Source: Acidobacteriota bacterium (GTDB lineage: Bacteria; Acidobacteriota; Terriglobia; Terriglobales; Acidobacteriaceae). Taken from it: a DNA stretch of 64,000 nucleotides. The translations under genes and the position numbers were made by a program. This document shows, in pieces, positions 21,190 through 30,175 of this stretch; the stretch's first letter is position 1, and each line of letters starts with the position of its first letter. The DNA is taken from the NCBI GenBank assembly GCA_021780075.1, contig JAJXZL010000048.1, positions 62,001 through 126,000 of the forward strand, given 5' to 3'. The notes beneath the pieces were generated by a model. It had not been told where the DNA came from and did no database searches. It worked only from the letters and a program-made list of their open reading frames with translations.

Positions 21190-21372
21190 TGTCATATCCC
21201 CCGTTTCTCTCCGCCGCCCTTCTCTGGCCCAATACCCAGAATGCGGGCAGCTGTTCATTTTTCCTTCGCCCCATACCTTGCATTCCCAAAGCCAAAGTCA
21301 AAGAACAGCGTAAATATATGTAAAAAAATGCCTTGTAGAATTCAGCGCCCCGTGCCTCGGGGTGCAGCTCCG

Positions 21373-21378
21373 TATAAT
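21373..21378 (+). promoter_or_regulatory. Possible -10 element upstream of uvrC
   Basis: An exact TATAAT lies 92 bases before the uvrC ATG. No good -35 is found at 16-18 bp, and a CCCCG-TGCCT-CGGGG hairpin sits in that place. The promoter call rests on the -10 alone. Confidence 0.35.
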
Positions 21379-21469
21379 TTTTACCCATTTCGGTAAGGAT
21401 TGCCCTGCTTTCCGCGACTCGGAGCTACCCGTTTCCCGCACCCGCTATCCTAGGAACTGCACACACCCC

Positions 21470-23485
21470 ATGGACCTGCAAGAGAAAATCCGCGCTCTGC
21501 CCACCCAGCCCGGCGTCTACCTCTACAAGAACGCCGAAGGCGAGGTCATCTACGTCGGCAAGGCAAAGAACCTCCGATCGCGCGTTCGCTCTTACCTCCT
21601 TGAGGCCTCGCAGGCCAACGCCAAAACCGGCTCCCTGATGCGCGAGGCCATTGACCTCGACTACATCCTCGTCGCCAACGAGCACGAGGCGCTCGCTCTC
21701 GAAAATAACCTCATCAAGCAGCGCAAGCCCCGCTTCAACATCCTCCTCCGCGACGACAAGACCTACCCCTACGTCAAGCTCACACTCGCCGACCGCTATC
21801 CCAAAGTGTTTGTCACCCGTCGCCTGCGCAAGGACGGCGCTGCGTACTACGGCCCTTACTTCCCCGGCAATCTCGCCTACCGCGTCGTCGAGCTCATCCA
21901 CCGCAGCTTTCTGCTGCCCAGTTGCAAGGTCGATCTCTCCCGCTACCACCCGCGCGCCTGCCTGCAGTACTACATCCATCGCTGCCTCGGCCCCTGCGTC
22001 GAGGGCCTCACCACGCCCGAGGCCTACAAGGACGCCGTCCGCGACGCGCAGCTCTTCCTTGAGGGCCGCCACGCAGAGTTGGAGCGCACGCTCACCGCGC
22101 GCATGATGGCCGCCGCCGAAGCCGAACAGTTCGAGGCCGCCGCCCGCCTCCGCGACCAGCTCTCCACCATCCGCCAGCTCCAGGAAAAACAGCGCATCGC
22201 CACCGCCGAGCAAAGCGACGACGCTGACGTCTTCGGCTATCACTTTGAGGATGGCGCGCTCGCCGTCAACCTGTTCCACATGCGCGCAGGCAAAATCGTC
22301 GACCGCCGCGAGTTCTTCTGGGAAGACCTCCCCGAGCTTCTCGAAGCAATCAACGAAGACACAACCACAGATGCCGTGGGTACCCCAGGTCTCGATTCGA
22401 AGACCCTGCCAAACATTCCGGGTGCCCCAGGTCTCGATTCTGAGACCTGGGAGACCACAAGACCGGGTGCCCCATCCTTTCCGCGTACTTCCGCGGAAGG
22501 GGTGAGAGACCAGTCAAGCCAGCCCGTCGAGCCTGCCTTCCGCCCCGGACCGTTCTTCTCCGCCCTGCTCAAGCAGCTTTATATCGACCAGCACTACGTC
22601 CCGCGCTCCATCCTCGTCCCTGTTGACTTCGACGACCGCGAATCCCTCACCGCCCTGCTCGCCGAGCGCACCGGCCACCGCGTCGAGCTCGCAGTCCCCC
22701 AGCGCGGAGAAAAGCGTTCCCTCGTCGATCTTGCCAGCCAGAATGCCCGTCAGTCCCACACCCAGCGCTTCCGCGTGCTGGAGCCCTCCCGCAAGGCCGT
22801 TCAAGAGGCCCTCGCCGACGCCCTCATGCTCCCCGAGCTGCCCCGCCGCATTGAGTGCTTCGACATCTCCCACATCCAGGGCGCTGAAACCGTCGCCTCC
22901 CTCGTCGTCTGGGAAGACGGCAAGATGAACAAGTCCGCCTATCGCAAGTTCAAAGTCATGACCGTCCAGGGCGTAGACGACTTCGCCTCCATGCGCGAAG
23001 TGGTGGAGAGGCGTTATCGCCGGCTCAAGGATGAGAACCAGCCCATGCCCTCGCTCGTCCTCATCGACGGCGGACTCGGCCAGCTCCACGCCGCCGCCGA
23101 CGCCCTCGAATCCCTCGGCTTCACCTCGCAGCCCCTCGCCTCCATCGCCAAGCGCGAAGAGGTCATCTACCTCTACGGCAACGAGGACGAGCCCGTCGTC
23201 CTCGACCGCCGCTCACCCGTCCTCCACCTCGTCCAGCTCATCCGCGACGAGAGCCATCGCTTCGCCGTCGGCTATCACCGCCAGCGCCGCGCCATGCGCG
23301 ACCGCGACTCAGAGCTTCTCAACATCCCCGGCGTCGGCCCGCAAACCCGCCAGCGCCTCATCACCCACTTCGGCAGCCTCCGTGACGTCCAGCAGGCCAC
23401 CGCCGAATCCCTCGCCGCCGTCGTCCCCCGCAAAACCGCCGAAGCCATCTGGCGGCATTTCCACTCCGCGCAACCCACAACTTAA
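21470..23485 (+). CDS. uvrC: Excinuclease ABC subunit C, with an in-frame repeat insert
   Basis: UvrC makes both incisions in nucleotide excision repair. The 671 residues hold an N-terminal GIY-YIG nuclease (GVYLYKNAEGEVIYVGKAKN), a Cys-rich patch (CLQYYIHRCLGPC), a UVR motif that binds UvrB (AAARLRDQLSTIRQLQEKQR), the RNase H-like 3' nuclease (IECFDISHIQGAE, VLIDGGLGQL) and a C-terminal helix-hairpin-helix (NIPGVGPQTRQRLITHFGS). Between the UVR motif and the RNase H domain, residues about 303-355 are a Pro/Gly-rich insert (GTPGLDSKT repeated as GAPGLDSET) encoded by a palindromic repeat. The start MDLQEKIR follows a non-homologous 36-codon extension. The neighbouring 3' gene is a lipoprotein. 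Confidence 0.95.
   Translation: MDLQEKIRALPTQPGVYLYKNAEGEVIYVGKAKNLRSRVRSYLLEASQANAKTGSLMREAIDLDYILVANEHEALALENNLIKQRKPRFNILLRDDKTYPYVKLTLADRYPKVFVTRRLRKDGAAYYGPYFPGNLAYRVVELIHRSFLLPSCKVDLSRYHPRACLQYYIHRCLGPCVEGLTTPEAYKDAVRDAQLFLEGRHAELERTLTARMMAAAEAEQFEAAARLRDQLSTIRQLQEKQRIATAEQSDDADVFGYHFEDGALAVNLFHMRAGKIVDRREFFWEDLPELLEAINEDTTTDAVGTPGLDSKTLPNIPGAPGLDSETWETTRPGAPSFPRTSAEGVRDQSSQPVEPAFRPGPFFSALLKQLYIDQHYVPRSILVPVDFDDRESLTALLAERTGHRVELAVPQRGEKRSLVDLASQNARQSHTQRFRVLEPSRKAVQEALADALMLPELPRRIECFDISHIQGAETVASLVVWEDGKMNKSAYRKFKVMTVQGVDDFASMREVVERRYRRLKDENQPMPSLVLIDGGLGQLHAAADALESLGFTSQPLASIAKREEVIYLYGNEDEPVVLDRRSPVLHLVQLIRDESHRFAVGYHRQRRAMRDRDSELLNIPGVGPQTRQRLITHFGSLRDVQQATAESLAAVVPRKTAEAIWRHFHSAQPTT
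22385..22504 (+). repeat. REP-like palindromic repeat inserted in frame within uvrC
   Basis: The segment holds two copies of CCCCAGGTCTCGATTC (22383 and 22425 onward). The second is part of a perfect 10-bp stem, CCCAGGTCTC/GAGACCTGGG at 22426-22451 with loop GATTCT. A second hairpin (CCTTTCCGCG with CGCGGAAGG, one bulge) follows at 22477-22500. Its base pattern differs from the surrounding gene, and it encodes a low-complexity linker without interrupting the frame. Confidence 0.7.
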
Positions 23486-23589
23486 GTGTGCGTTAGTCCC
23501 CGCGCACTCTGCACACACCATTCCCGGCTGCTTTCCCGCTCCTCAAAGTCAAACTGTGCTATTGTTCTTCTTCCCCGAAGGAGAATCCT

Positions 23590-24093
23590 ATGACGACACG
23601 TAAACTCTGGCTGGGTGCCATCGCCCTCGCCAGCCTCCTCGTGGGTTGCACACCCGCTCCGGCGCCCACTCCACCAGACACCCGCGAAGCCGACGCGCAG
23701 GCCATTCGCGCAACTGAAGCAAAATGGGTGCAGGCATTCGCCGGCAAGGACGCCGACAAGCTCGCCGCCTTCTACACCGAAGACGCGTCCCTCCTGCTTC
23801 CCGACGCACCCGTCATCAGCGGTCGATCCGGCATTGCCGCGGCCTTCAAACCTCTGCTCGCCGACAAGAACTTCACCATGACCTTCGCGTCCACCCGGGT
23901 GCAAGTCGCGAGGTCCAGCGATCTCGCCTACAGCGAAGGAGCCTTTACCATGACCGTCACGGCTCCAAAATCGAAAAAAGTGCTCACGGAAAAGGGCAAA
24001 TATGTCACCGTTTTCCAAAAGCAGTCAGACGGTTCCTGGCTGGCAGTCTCTGACATCCTCAACGAGGATGCTCCGCCCGCACCCGCCAAGTAG
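23590..24093 (+). CDS. NTF2-like (SnoaL/DUF4440) lipoprotein
   Basis: A 167-residue exported lipoprotein of the SgcJ/EcaC-DUF4440 group. The signal peptide ends in the lipobox LLVGCTPAPAP (acylated Cys near 20). The mature domain has the NTF2 cone pattern: AIRATEAKWVQAFAGKDADKL, FYTEDASLLLPDAPVISGRS, then strands through GKYVTVFQKQSDGSWLAVSD. Such domains bind small hydrophobic ligands or act as ketosteroid-isomerase-like folds; no catalytic role can be assigned. AAGGAG at 23578-23583 fixes the ATG. A terminator hairpin lies past the stop, and the next gene is convergent. Confidence 0.85.
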   Translation: MTTRKLWLGAIALASLLVGCTPAPAPTPPDTREADAQAIRATEAKWVQAFAGKDADKLAAFYTEDASLLLPDAPVISGRSGIAAAFKPLLADKNFTMTFASTRVQVARSSDLAYSEGAFTMTVTAPKSKKVLTEKGKYVTVFQKQSDGSWLAVSDILNEDAPPAPAK

Positions 24094-24128
24094 ACGCGCC
24101 ACGCGCACACCCAGAGTACCCTACGCAC

Positions 24129-24167
24129 ACTCCACTGCCGCATCAGTTCCGGGTGCGGCAGCGGAGT
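24129..24167. terminator. Terminator hairpin between the convergent NTF2-like and GH2 genes
   Basis: A 14-bp stem with one mismatch, ACTCCACTGCCGCA against TGCGGCAGCGGAGT, with an 11-base loop, lies midway between two convergent stops. T-runs are weak on both sides. Confidence 0.65.
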
Positions 24168-24185
24168 CACCCCGCCTGGCTCCCC

Positions 24186-26519
24186 TCATGCCTCTTCCGG
24201 CGCAGCCGCGGTCATCTCGAACTCCGCGTGCCGCGCGCCAAGAATCGGATGGTGCGCAGTCAGCCGCACCTTGCCTGCCTGTTCGGTTGCGCGAATCCAC
24301 ACAGCGCCGGTGCCTCCAATAAGCGCGAAAGGATTGTCGCCAATCAACTCTGCCGGCCCTGTCAGCTCAAAACGAATCGCGTCATTGGCAAACGGGCGAA
24401 TGGCGTCAAACTCGTCCGTCACGCGCAGAACCACGCGCGTCGTGTCCGCTCCATCGGCGGTCAGCGTCGTGTCATCGGGCAGCAGGGCAAATTTCTGATC
24501 GATGCCCTTGCCCGAGAAGCTGCGTGAGATGACCTGCTTGCCCTGGATGTATCCATCAATGCGCAAATCGCCCCAGCCCGCGCGTACATGGCCCAGGTTG
24601 GCGCTGAAGGGCGCGTATTTCAGATGCGCAAACTGCGCGCGATCCGGGTCGGCCTCTGCCACCAGCTCTCCGCTGATGTAGAACTTCAGGTGATCGCAAT
24701 TCGACGAAACCAGCGCCGTCGTAAATCCCACGCTCTCATCGCCGGGCGCCCAATGAAACGCGGGTGCCAGCACAATCTCCTCGTCCGGATGGCACTGCGA
24801 GCGGTAGAAACCCGCCGCCGGCTTGGGCTCGCGAAAAATGTCCGAAACGCCGTGGTAGCAGATGCGGTCGCCCGAACCAAAATTATCGTGGGTGTTATAG
24901 TCGAACGCGCACCAGCCAATGCCCCCCGCATATTGCGGATTTGAAGCCAGCTGGTTGTGCACGCGCGCATGCCGCACAGTGTGTTCGCGCAGCCGCTCTA
25001 CATTGTCAATCGACTTCGTCGGAAAGGTGTGACCCACGAACTCGGTATTCAGATAACGAGGATGATTCGGCGCCATCAGTGGAAAACCGAAATCATTCAT
25101 GGTGAAGACATCTTCCAGCAGCTCAGATGCCTGGAAGTTGCGGATGCCGCCGGTCTGGCGCGTGGAATCGAGCTTGTGGGCCATCGCGTTCGTGCGCGTG
25201 TAGAAGTCATGGTCGTCGCGCGACTCGTTGATGCGCACACCCCACAGAATGACTGACGGATGATTCCAGTCGCGGCGAACCATGCGGCGCACGTTGTCCA
25301 CCGAGATGTCCTGCCACGCAAGATCGCCGATATGCTGCCAGCCCGGTATCTCTTCAAGCACCAGCAGGCCGATCTCGTCGCAGGCGTCAAGAAAATGGCG
25401 CGACTGCGGATAATGCGACGTCCGCACAATGTTGCACTTCAGGTTCTTGCGCAGAATCTGCGCGTCGCGGCGCTGCACGCGGCCCGGCATCGCCTGGCCA
25501 ACCCAGGGGAACGTCTGGTGGCGGTCCAGCCCGCGCAGCTTCACGATTCTCCCATTGAGCGAGAAGCCCTGCGGCGTAAACCGCGCCTCGCGAAAGCCGA
25601 TGCGGCGTGAGTCGCTGTCAACCACATGCGCACCGCGCAGCAGGCGCACCTCGACGCGATACAGTTTGGGTGTCCGCAGATCCCAGAGCTGAATCGCCCC
25701 GAGATTGTCCAGATGCAGAGTCTGGCTTCCATCCCCGGAGCCGGCAGGCAATACAGACTGCGTGGCCTTGCCGATCAGGCGCTCGCCATCGTACAGAGCC
25801 GCTTCCAGGGTGAGCGCACCGCCGGCCGCATGCTGAGCGGAAGAGGCTTCAGGATGTTGAATGAAGCACTCCACGTCAAGACTCGGCTTGCCAGAGAGCA
25901 CGTCTTTGGGCTGCGCAAAAATGTTCTCAATGAACGTCGGAGGAACAACGCGCAACGACACTTCGCGATAGATTCCGCCGAAGGTAAGGTAATCCACCTC
26001 GTTGCCGAAAGGCGGAATGTCAGGGCGCTCGCTGGAATCCACCTCGACGGCCAGAACATTGTCGCGGTCGAAGTCGAGATGCTCCGTCAGCTCAAACGAA
26101 AACGGCGTATAGCCGCCCTTGTATTCGCCCAGGCGCACGCCGTTCAGCCAGACGGTGGAAGCGGTCATCACGCCTTCAAAATCAACAAACACCCGCTGGC
26201 CTCGCGCCGCGGCCGGCACACGAAGAGGACGCCGATAGATCGAGGTAAACTCATACAACTTCTCGTCGAAACCGTGCCACGGCAGGCGAATATTCGTATG
26301 CGGCACCGTAACCCGCACAAACCCGGCGTCGTTGAAGTCGCGGGCGCGGGCTTCCGGCGAAGCCTTGGGGCTGTAGCGCCAATTGCGGTTGATGGGCAAA
26401 ACGCGGCGGCCCGCCGTGCTCGGCGATTCCGCGGCATAGCTGGAGGCGGGCACTCCCGACGCTACCGTTGCGCCTGCAACAAGTGTTCCAGTGGCTTTCA
26501 AAAAATCACGGCGATCCAT
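24186..26519 (-). CDS. Tat-exported glycoside hydrolase family 2 (beta-galactosidase/glucuronidase type)
   Basis: A 777-residue exported retaining glycosidase. The twin-arginine signal MDRRDFLKATGTLVAGATVA fixes the start, with AAAGGAG just upstream; the longer frame has no such site. Order: sugar-binding jelly roll (about 45-190, with TSIYRRPLRVP and DFEGVMTASTVWLNGV), Ig-like domain, then the TIM barrel. The acid/base Glu is in WGVRINESRDD, and the nucleophile Glu is likely in YLNTEFVGH. DUF4982-like beta domains follow at the C-terminus. It probably acts in the periplasm on plant or microbial beta-galactosides, but the exact sugar is undetermined. It is divergent from the APC permease gene. 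Confidence 0.9.
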   Translation of the reverse strand: MDRRDFLKATGTLVAGATVASGVPASSYAAESPSTAGRRVLPINRNWRYSPKASPEARARDFNDAGFVRVTVPHTNIRLPWHGFDEKLYEFTSIYRRPLRVPAAARGQRVFVDFEGVMTASTVWLNGVRLGEYKGGYTPFSFELTEHLDFDRDNVLAVEVDSSERPDIPPFGNEVDYLTFGGIYREVSLRVVPPTFIENIFAQPKDVLSGKPSLDVECFIQHPEASSAQHAAGGALTLEAALYDGERLIGKATQSVLPAGSGDGSQTLHLDNLGAIQLWDLRTPKLYRVEVRLLRGAHVVDSDSRRIGFREARFTPQGFSLNGRIVKLRGLDRHQTFPWVGQAMPGRVQRRDAQILRKNLKCNIVRTSHYPQSRHFLDACDEIGLLVLEEIPGWQHIGDLAWQDISVDNVRRMVRRDWNHPSVILWGVRINESRDDHDFYTRTNAMAHKLDSTRQTGGIRNFQASELLEDVFTMNDFGFPLMAPNHPRYLNTEFVGHTFPTKSIDNVERLREHTVRHARVHNQLASNPQYAGGIGWCAFDYNTHDNFGSGDRICYHGVSDIFREPKPAAGFYRSQCHPDEEIVLAPAFHWAPGDESVGFTTALVSSNCDHLKFYISGELVAEADPDRAQFAHLKYAPFSANLGHVRAGWGDLRIDGYIQGKQVISRSFSGKGIDQKFALLPDDTTLTADGADTTRVVLRVTDEFDAIRPFANDAIRFELTGPAELIGDNPFALIGGTGAVWIRATEQAGKVRLTAHHPILGARHAEFEMTAAAPEEA

Positions 26520-26698
26520 GCGGCTCCTTTGCCCATCCAGACTCATGCGCGGTGCTCTGGAACTGTACTGGTCGCAACGCGGGCACGACTCGAAAATCAA
26601 AATCGTGTTTATTGTATACGTTTGCAGAAACATCTGATTCGACCCCCGAATCTATTCGAAGATCCTGTCTCCCAGGCGTGCTACCCTCACATCACCGC

Positions 26699-28108
26699 AT
26701 GAGCCAGCCACCTGCCGCGCATAGACAACAAGCCCCCGCTGACCTCCCTCGTGTCCTCGGCGCCAGCCAGGCTACCGCCATCGTCGTCGGCACCATCATC
26801 GGCAGCGGCATCTTTCTCGTCCCGCGCGAAATGATGCGCGATACCGGTTCCTCCACGCTCGTCTATCTCGCCTGGATCGTCGGTGGCCTGCTCTCGCTCT
26901 TCGGCGCCATGACATACGCCGAGCTAGGCGCCATGCTGCCCTACGCCGGCGGAGAGTACGTCTATCTGCGCGGCGCCTATGGCGACACTCCCGCATTCCT
27001 CTACATGTGGACGTGGTTCGCAGTCGCCAAGCCCGCCTCCATCGCCGCCGTCACCATCGGCCTCGCCCGCACCCTCGAGTTCTTCCCCGCCTTTGCCTGG
27101 CTCTCGGCACCCGCGCCTGGCGGCCTGCTCCTCTGGTCGCAAATCTTTGCCATCGTCGTCACCTGGCTCATCACGGGACTCAATTATCTCGGCATCAAGA
27201 AAGCCGCCGACTTCCAGCTTGTCTTCACCATCCTCAAGGGCCTTCTCATCCTCATTGTCGCGGGCCTTTGCTTTGCCTCATCCACTGGCTCGTGGGCCAA
27301 CTTTGCTACATCGCTTCCCCAGGCAGAGGGCGGCTTTGGCGGATTCATGCTCGCGCTCATCGCAACCCTCTGGGCCTACGACGGCTGGAACGACCTCACC
27401 ATGGTTGCCGGCGAAGTGCGCCGCCCCGAGCGCAGCCTGCCCATCGCGCTCATCGGAGGCCTGTTCATCGTCGGCATACTCTTCATGGCCACCAACGCCG
27501 CCATCCAGTTCATCCTGCCCGCCGCGCAAATCGCCGCCAGCGAACGCCCAGCCGTCGCCGCCCTCACCGTGGTCGCCGGGCCCGGCGGAGCAGGCTTCGT
27601 CGCTGCGGCCATGGCGCTCAGCATCTTCGTCACCCTCAACGGAACAGTCATGTCCGGAGCGCGCGTTCCCTTTGCCGCCGCACGCGACCGGCTCTTCTTC
27701 CGCCAGTTCGCCCACATCCATCCGCGCTTCCAGTCTCCGTCCACCTCGCTGGTCGTCCAGGGACTGCTCTCCACTGTCCTGCTGCTCTTCCTCAGCCAGT
27801 TCCAGCAGCACTTTGAGCTGGCCGTCTTTGCGGAGTGGCTCTTTTACATGCTCACCACCACCACCGTCTTCGTCTACCGCCGCAAGCGCCCCGACCTGGC
27901 CCGCCCCTACCGCGTATGGGGCTACCCGCTGCTGCCCGCTCTCTTCGTCGCCTGCGCCGCCGCAGTGCTGGTGTACAGTTACGCTGGCAATCTTCGAGGC
28001 TCGCTCCTCGGCACCGCGCTCATCCTGCTCGGCCTGCCCGTGCTCTGGTACGTACGCAAAAAGTACGGGCCCGCGATTCCCGTCGAGGACAGCCACGTCA
28101 CGCAATAA
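26699..28108 (+). CDS. APC-superfamily amino-acid permease
   Basis: A 469-residue transporter with about 12 transmembrane helices. The first helix carries ATAIVVGTIIGSGIFLVPRE, the GSGIF substrate loop of the APC fold. PYAGGEYVYLRGAYGDTPAF lies between helices 2 and 3, and FMLALIATLWAYDGWNDLTM in helix 6. This last pattern resembles the LAT-type exchangers. The substrate is probably an amino acid or amine, moved across the inner membrane. The start MSQPPAAHR is 77 codons inside the open frame, because the extension overlaps the divergent GH2 gene's leader. About 180 bp separate the two starts. Confidence 0.9.
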   Translation: MSQPPAAHRQQAPADLPRVLGASQATAIVVGTIIGSGIFLVPREMMRDTGSSTLVYLAWIVGGLLSLFGAMTYAELGAMLPYAGGEYVYLRGAYGDTPAFLYMWTWFAVAKPASIAAVTIGLARTLEFFPAFAWLSAPAPGGLLLWSQIFAIVVTWLITGLNYLGIKKAADFQLVFTILKGLLILIVAGLCFASSTGSWANFATSLPQAEGGFGGFMLALIATLWAYDGWNDLTMVAGEVRRPERSLPIALIGGLFIVGILFMATNAAIQFILPAAQIAASERPAVAALTVVAGPGGAGFVAAAMALSIFVTLNGTVMSGARVPFAAARDRLFFRQFAHIHPRFQSPSTSLVVQGLLSTVLLLFLSQFQQHFELAVFAEWLFYMLTTTTVFVYRRKRPDLARPYRVWGYPLLPALFVACAAAVLVYSYAGNLRGSLLGTALILLGLPVLWYVRKKYGPAIPVEDSHVTQ

Positions 28109-28575
28109 ACGCGTCAAACGGCGCCCATCCCAGGGCCATCTCACTCAATCCATCCGGCCCCGACAAATCTCCTACGCCGCCTAAATGCATCACTAATAAT
28201 TTGTTTACAATCAACGCATTAAATATGAAAATATAATCAACTACTTCATATATTTAAGGTACTAAGAATTGAGCTACCGTACGGTCGCGCACCCCTTGAA
28301 GCTGCAATCCCAGACCTGCCCGCCCGCAGCACTCAAATGCCCCGGAATCCCTCCCTACGCCACGCGTCGGCATGTTGAACTTTTCATTCAATAGTATTTA
28401 TATTCAATAACTTAAATAATTTAAATCAACCATTGCATTTAGTTTTTCCTGCAAGTCAAAGTTTCTATTTGCCTAATGTACGATGCACGGGCCGATCATG
28501 ACACGCCTGCGATGCGATCGCCGCCTAGGATGCTCTGCCCGCATCCTCTCACCTGATAGCCTCATCTCAAGACCG
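28109..28575. other. Gap with AT-rich patches, about 470 bp without a clear gene
   Basis: No coding region or RNA gene is recognised. Two AT-rich patches (about 28185-28275 and 28375-28475) stand out from the GC-rich surroundings. They contain three copies of AATCAAC (28209, 28235, 28424) and a direct repeat of ATTCAATA. Between them lies a normal-GC stretch. The 3' patch could supply the promoter of the acetyltransferase gene; no confident -35/-10 pair was chosen. Confidence 0.5.
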
Positions 28576-29280
28576 ATGTCACATCCTCACCCTCTCGATA
28601 ATCCCATCTGGAACGCGCTCACCACGGAACATGCCCATCTCGCCGAAGGCGGCCCGCTGGCCAGGCGCTATCCCGCTGAGGTCGGCCCACTCTCCGGAAT
28701 CGCAGCGGGCCAGTCCCCTGCCAGCTACCGGGCACTGTCTTCACTCGCTGGCCCCGGGGGCGTACTGGTTCTGTTCCTGACGGAGCCGCCAACGCCCACG
28801 CCAGGCTGGACACTGATCCGTAGCTGCCCGTTGAGCCAGATGATCTGCCTCAACCCGGAGCGGATTTCCTCAGCCCCCGAAGCATCTGGCACGACCGTCC
28901 GTCGCCTCACCCCTTCAGATGTCCCCGCCATGCTGGAGCTCACAGCCCTGACTGAGCCCGGCCCCTTTCGCCCGCGCACCATCGAGCTGGGCCTTTTCTT
29001 TGGCATCTTTGACTCCGGACGCCTGCTCGCCATGGCCGGCCAGCGCCTGCATCTGCCCGACGCGATTGAGGTCAGCGCCGTCTGCACCCACCCCGATGCG
29101 CGTGGCTGCGGCTACGCGCGCGCACTCATGGCGCTCGTCATCGCCGATATTCGGCAGCGCGGCAAGACACCCTTCCTCCACGTTCTACCTGAAAACGACG
29201 CAGCCATTCGCGTCTATCAGAGCCTGGGCTTTTCCCTGCGGACAACCTTCCATCTGGCCGTGCTGAAAAACGAGGCGTAG
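28576..29280 (+). CDS. GNAT-family N-acetyltransferase
   Basis: A 234-residue protein with a C-terminal GNAT fold. The acetyl-CoA site is the segment HPDARGCGYARALMALV, a variant of the R/Q-x-x-G-x-G/A loop, preceded by the strand AIEVSAVCT and followed by FLHVLPENDAAIRVYQSLGF, the typical motif-B end. The N-terminal half (about 1-110) is less conserved and resembles FR47-type or tandem acetyltransferases. The acyl acceptor is unknown. The start MSHPHPLDNP was chosen; the frame is open to an ATG at 28483, but that extension is poor in family likeness. rsmA follows 52 bp downstream. Confidence 0.8.
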   Translation: MSHPHPLDNPIWNALTTEHAHLAEGGPLARRYPAEVGPLSGIAAGQSPASYRALSSLAGPGGVLVLFLTEPPTPTPGWTLIRSCPLSQMICLNPERISSAPEASGTTVRRLTPSDVPAMLELTALTEPGPFRPRTIELGLFFGIFDSGRLLAMAGQRLHLPDAIEVSAVCTHPDARGCGYARALMALVIADIRQRGKTPFLHVLPENDAAIRVYQSLGFSLRTTFHLAVLKNEA

Positions 29281-29332
29281 CGCGCTGTAGCCGCCTCTTC
29301 GCGCCCGTGTTCGTCTACCATCAAGAAAGTCC

Positions 29333-30175
29333 ATGCCCGCCAAATCAAAGCTCGGCCAGAACTTTCTTCACGATGCTTCGGCCATCCAGCGCATCGCCGC
29401 GGCACTCGGCGACTGCTCCAGCCACACGGTGGTTGAAATAGGTCCCGGCAGGGGTGCCATCACGCATACGCTCGCTGCCCGCGCCAGTCATGTGCTGGCC
29501 ATCGAGGTGGACCCGGAACTGGCCGCACAATTGCGCGCAGAGTTGCCTCCGGAGCGCGTAACAGTTGTCCGGCAGGACGTGCTGGATTTTGACTTTACCG
29601 GCGCGTCAACCGCAGCCGGCGAGCGATTGCTGGTCATCGGCAACCTGCCCTACTACATCACCTCGCCCATCCTGCTCAAACTCGCTGCAAGCCACAGCGC
29701 GCTGGACCGCGCCGTGCTGATGGTGCAGAGAGAGGTTGCCGACCGCGTGGCCGCCGCGCCCGGCTCTCGCGACTACGGCCTGCTATCCGTAACCGCGCAG
29801 ATGTACGGACCAGTCGAAAAGCTGTTTACCCTGCCGCCCAGTGCGTTTACACCCCCGCCGGAAGTACACTCCACCGTCTTGCGCTGGCGGTTTGCGCCGC
29901 GCTTTGCCGAACTGGGTATCGAGGAAGCCGACTTCATCCAGTTCCTGCGGCAGATCTTTGCGCAAAAGCGCAAAACCCTGGCCAATAACCTTCGTGCAGC
30001 CGGAATGGCGCCCGCCGCCGTCACCACCGCTCTTGCTCATACCGGCATCCATGCGCAGGCCCGCGCCGAGGCTCTGTCCGTAGAGTCCCTGGCAGCGCTC
30101 TGGCGCACCATAAAAACAGAACGGGCCGCTTCGCCAGGCGAAGCAGCCCATCCCACCACAAACTCCCTGCTTTAG
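29333..30175 (+). CDS. rsmA: 16S rRNA (adenine1518-N6/adenine1519-N6)-dimethyltransferase
   Basis: RsmA (KsgA) dimethylates two adjacent adenines in the 3' hairpin of 16S rRNA late in small-subunit assembly. At 280 residues it is full length. It begins PAKSKLGQNFLHD, the usual opening, followed by the SAM site VVEIGPGRGAITHTLAARAS, the acidic IEVDPEL, and the catalytic NLPYYITSPIL. The C-terminal helical domain includes FLRQIFAQKRKTLANNL. It overlaps the stop of the convergent FecR/DUF6600 gene by four bases. Confidence 0.95.
   Translation: MPAKSKLGQNFLHDASAIQRIAAALGDCSSHTVVEIGPGRGAITHTLAARASHVLAIEVDPELAAQLRAELPPERVTVVRQDVLDFDFTGASTAAGERLLVIGNLPYYITSPILLKLAASHSALDRAVLMVQREVADRVAAAPGSRDYGLLSVTAQMYGPVEKLFTLPPSAFTPPPEVHSTVLRWRFAPRFAELGIEEADFIQFLRQIFAQKRKTLANNLRAAGMAPAAVTTALAHTGIHAQARAEALSVESLAALWRTIKTERAASPGEAAHPTTNSLL

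Noticed and set aside
28195-28260. AT-rich stretch as an origin of replication
   Set aside because: No dnaA, dnaN or DnaA-box cluster (TTATCCACA) is near it; AT-richness alone is not enough.
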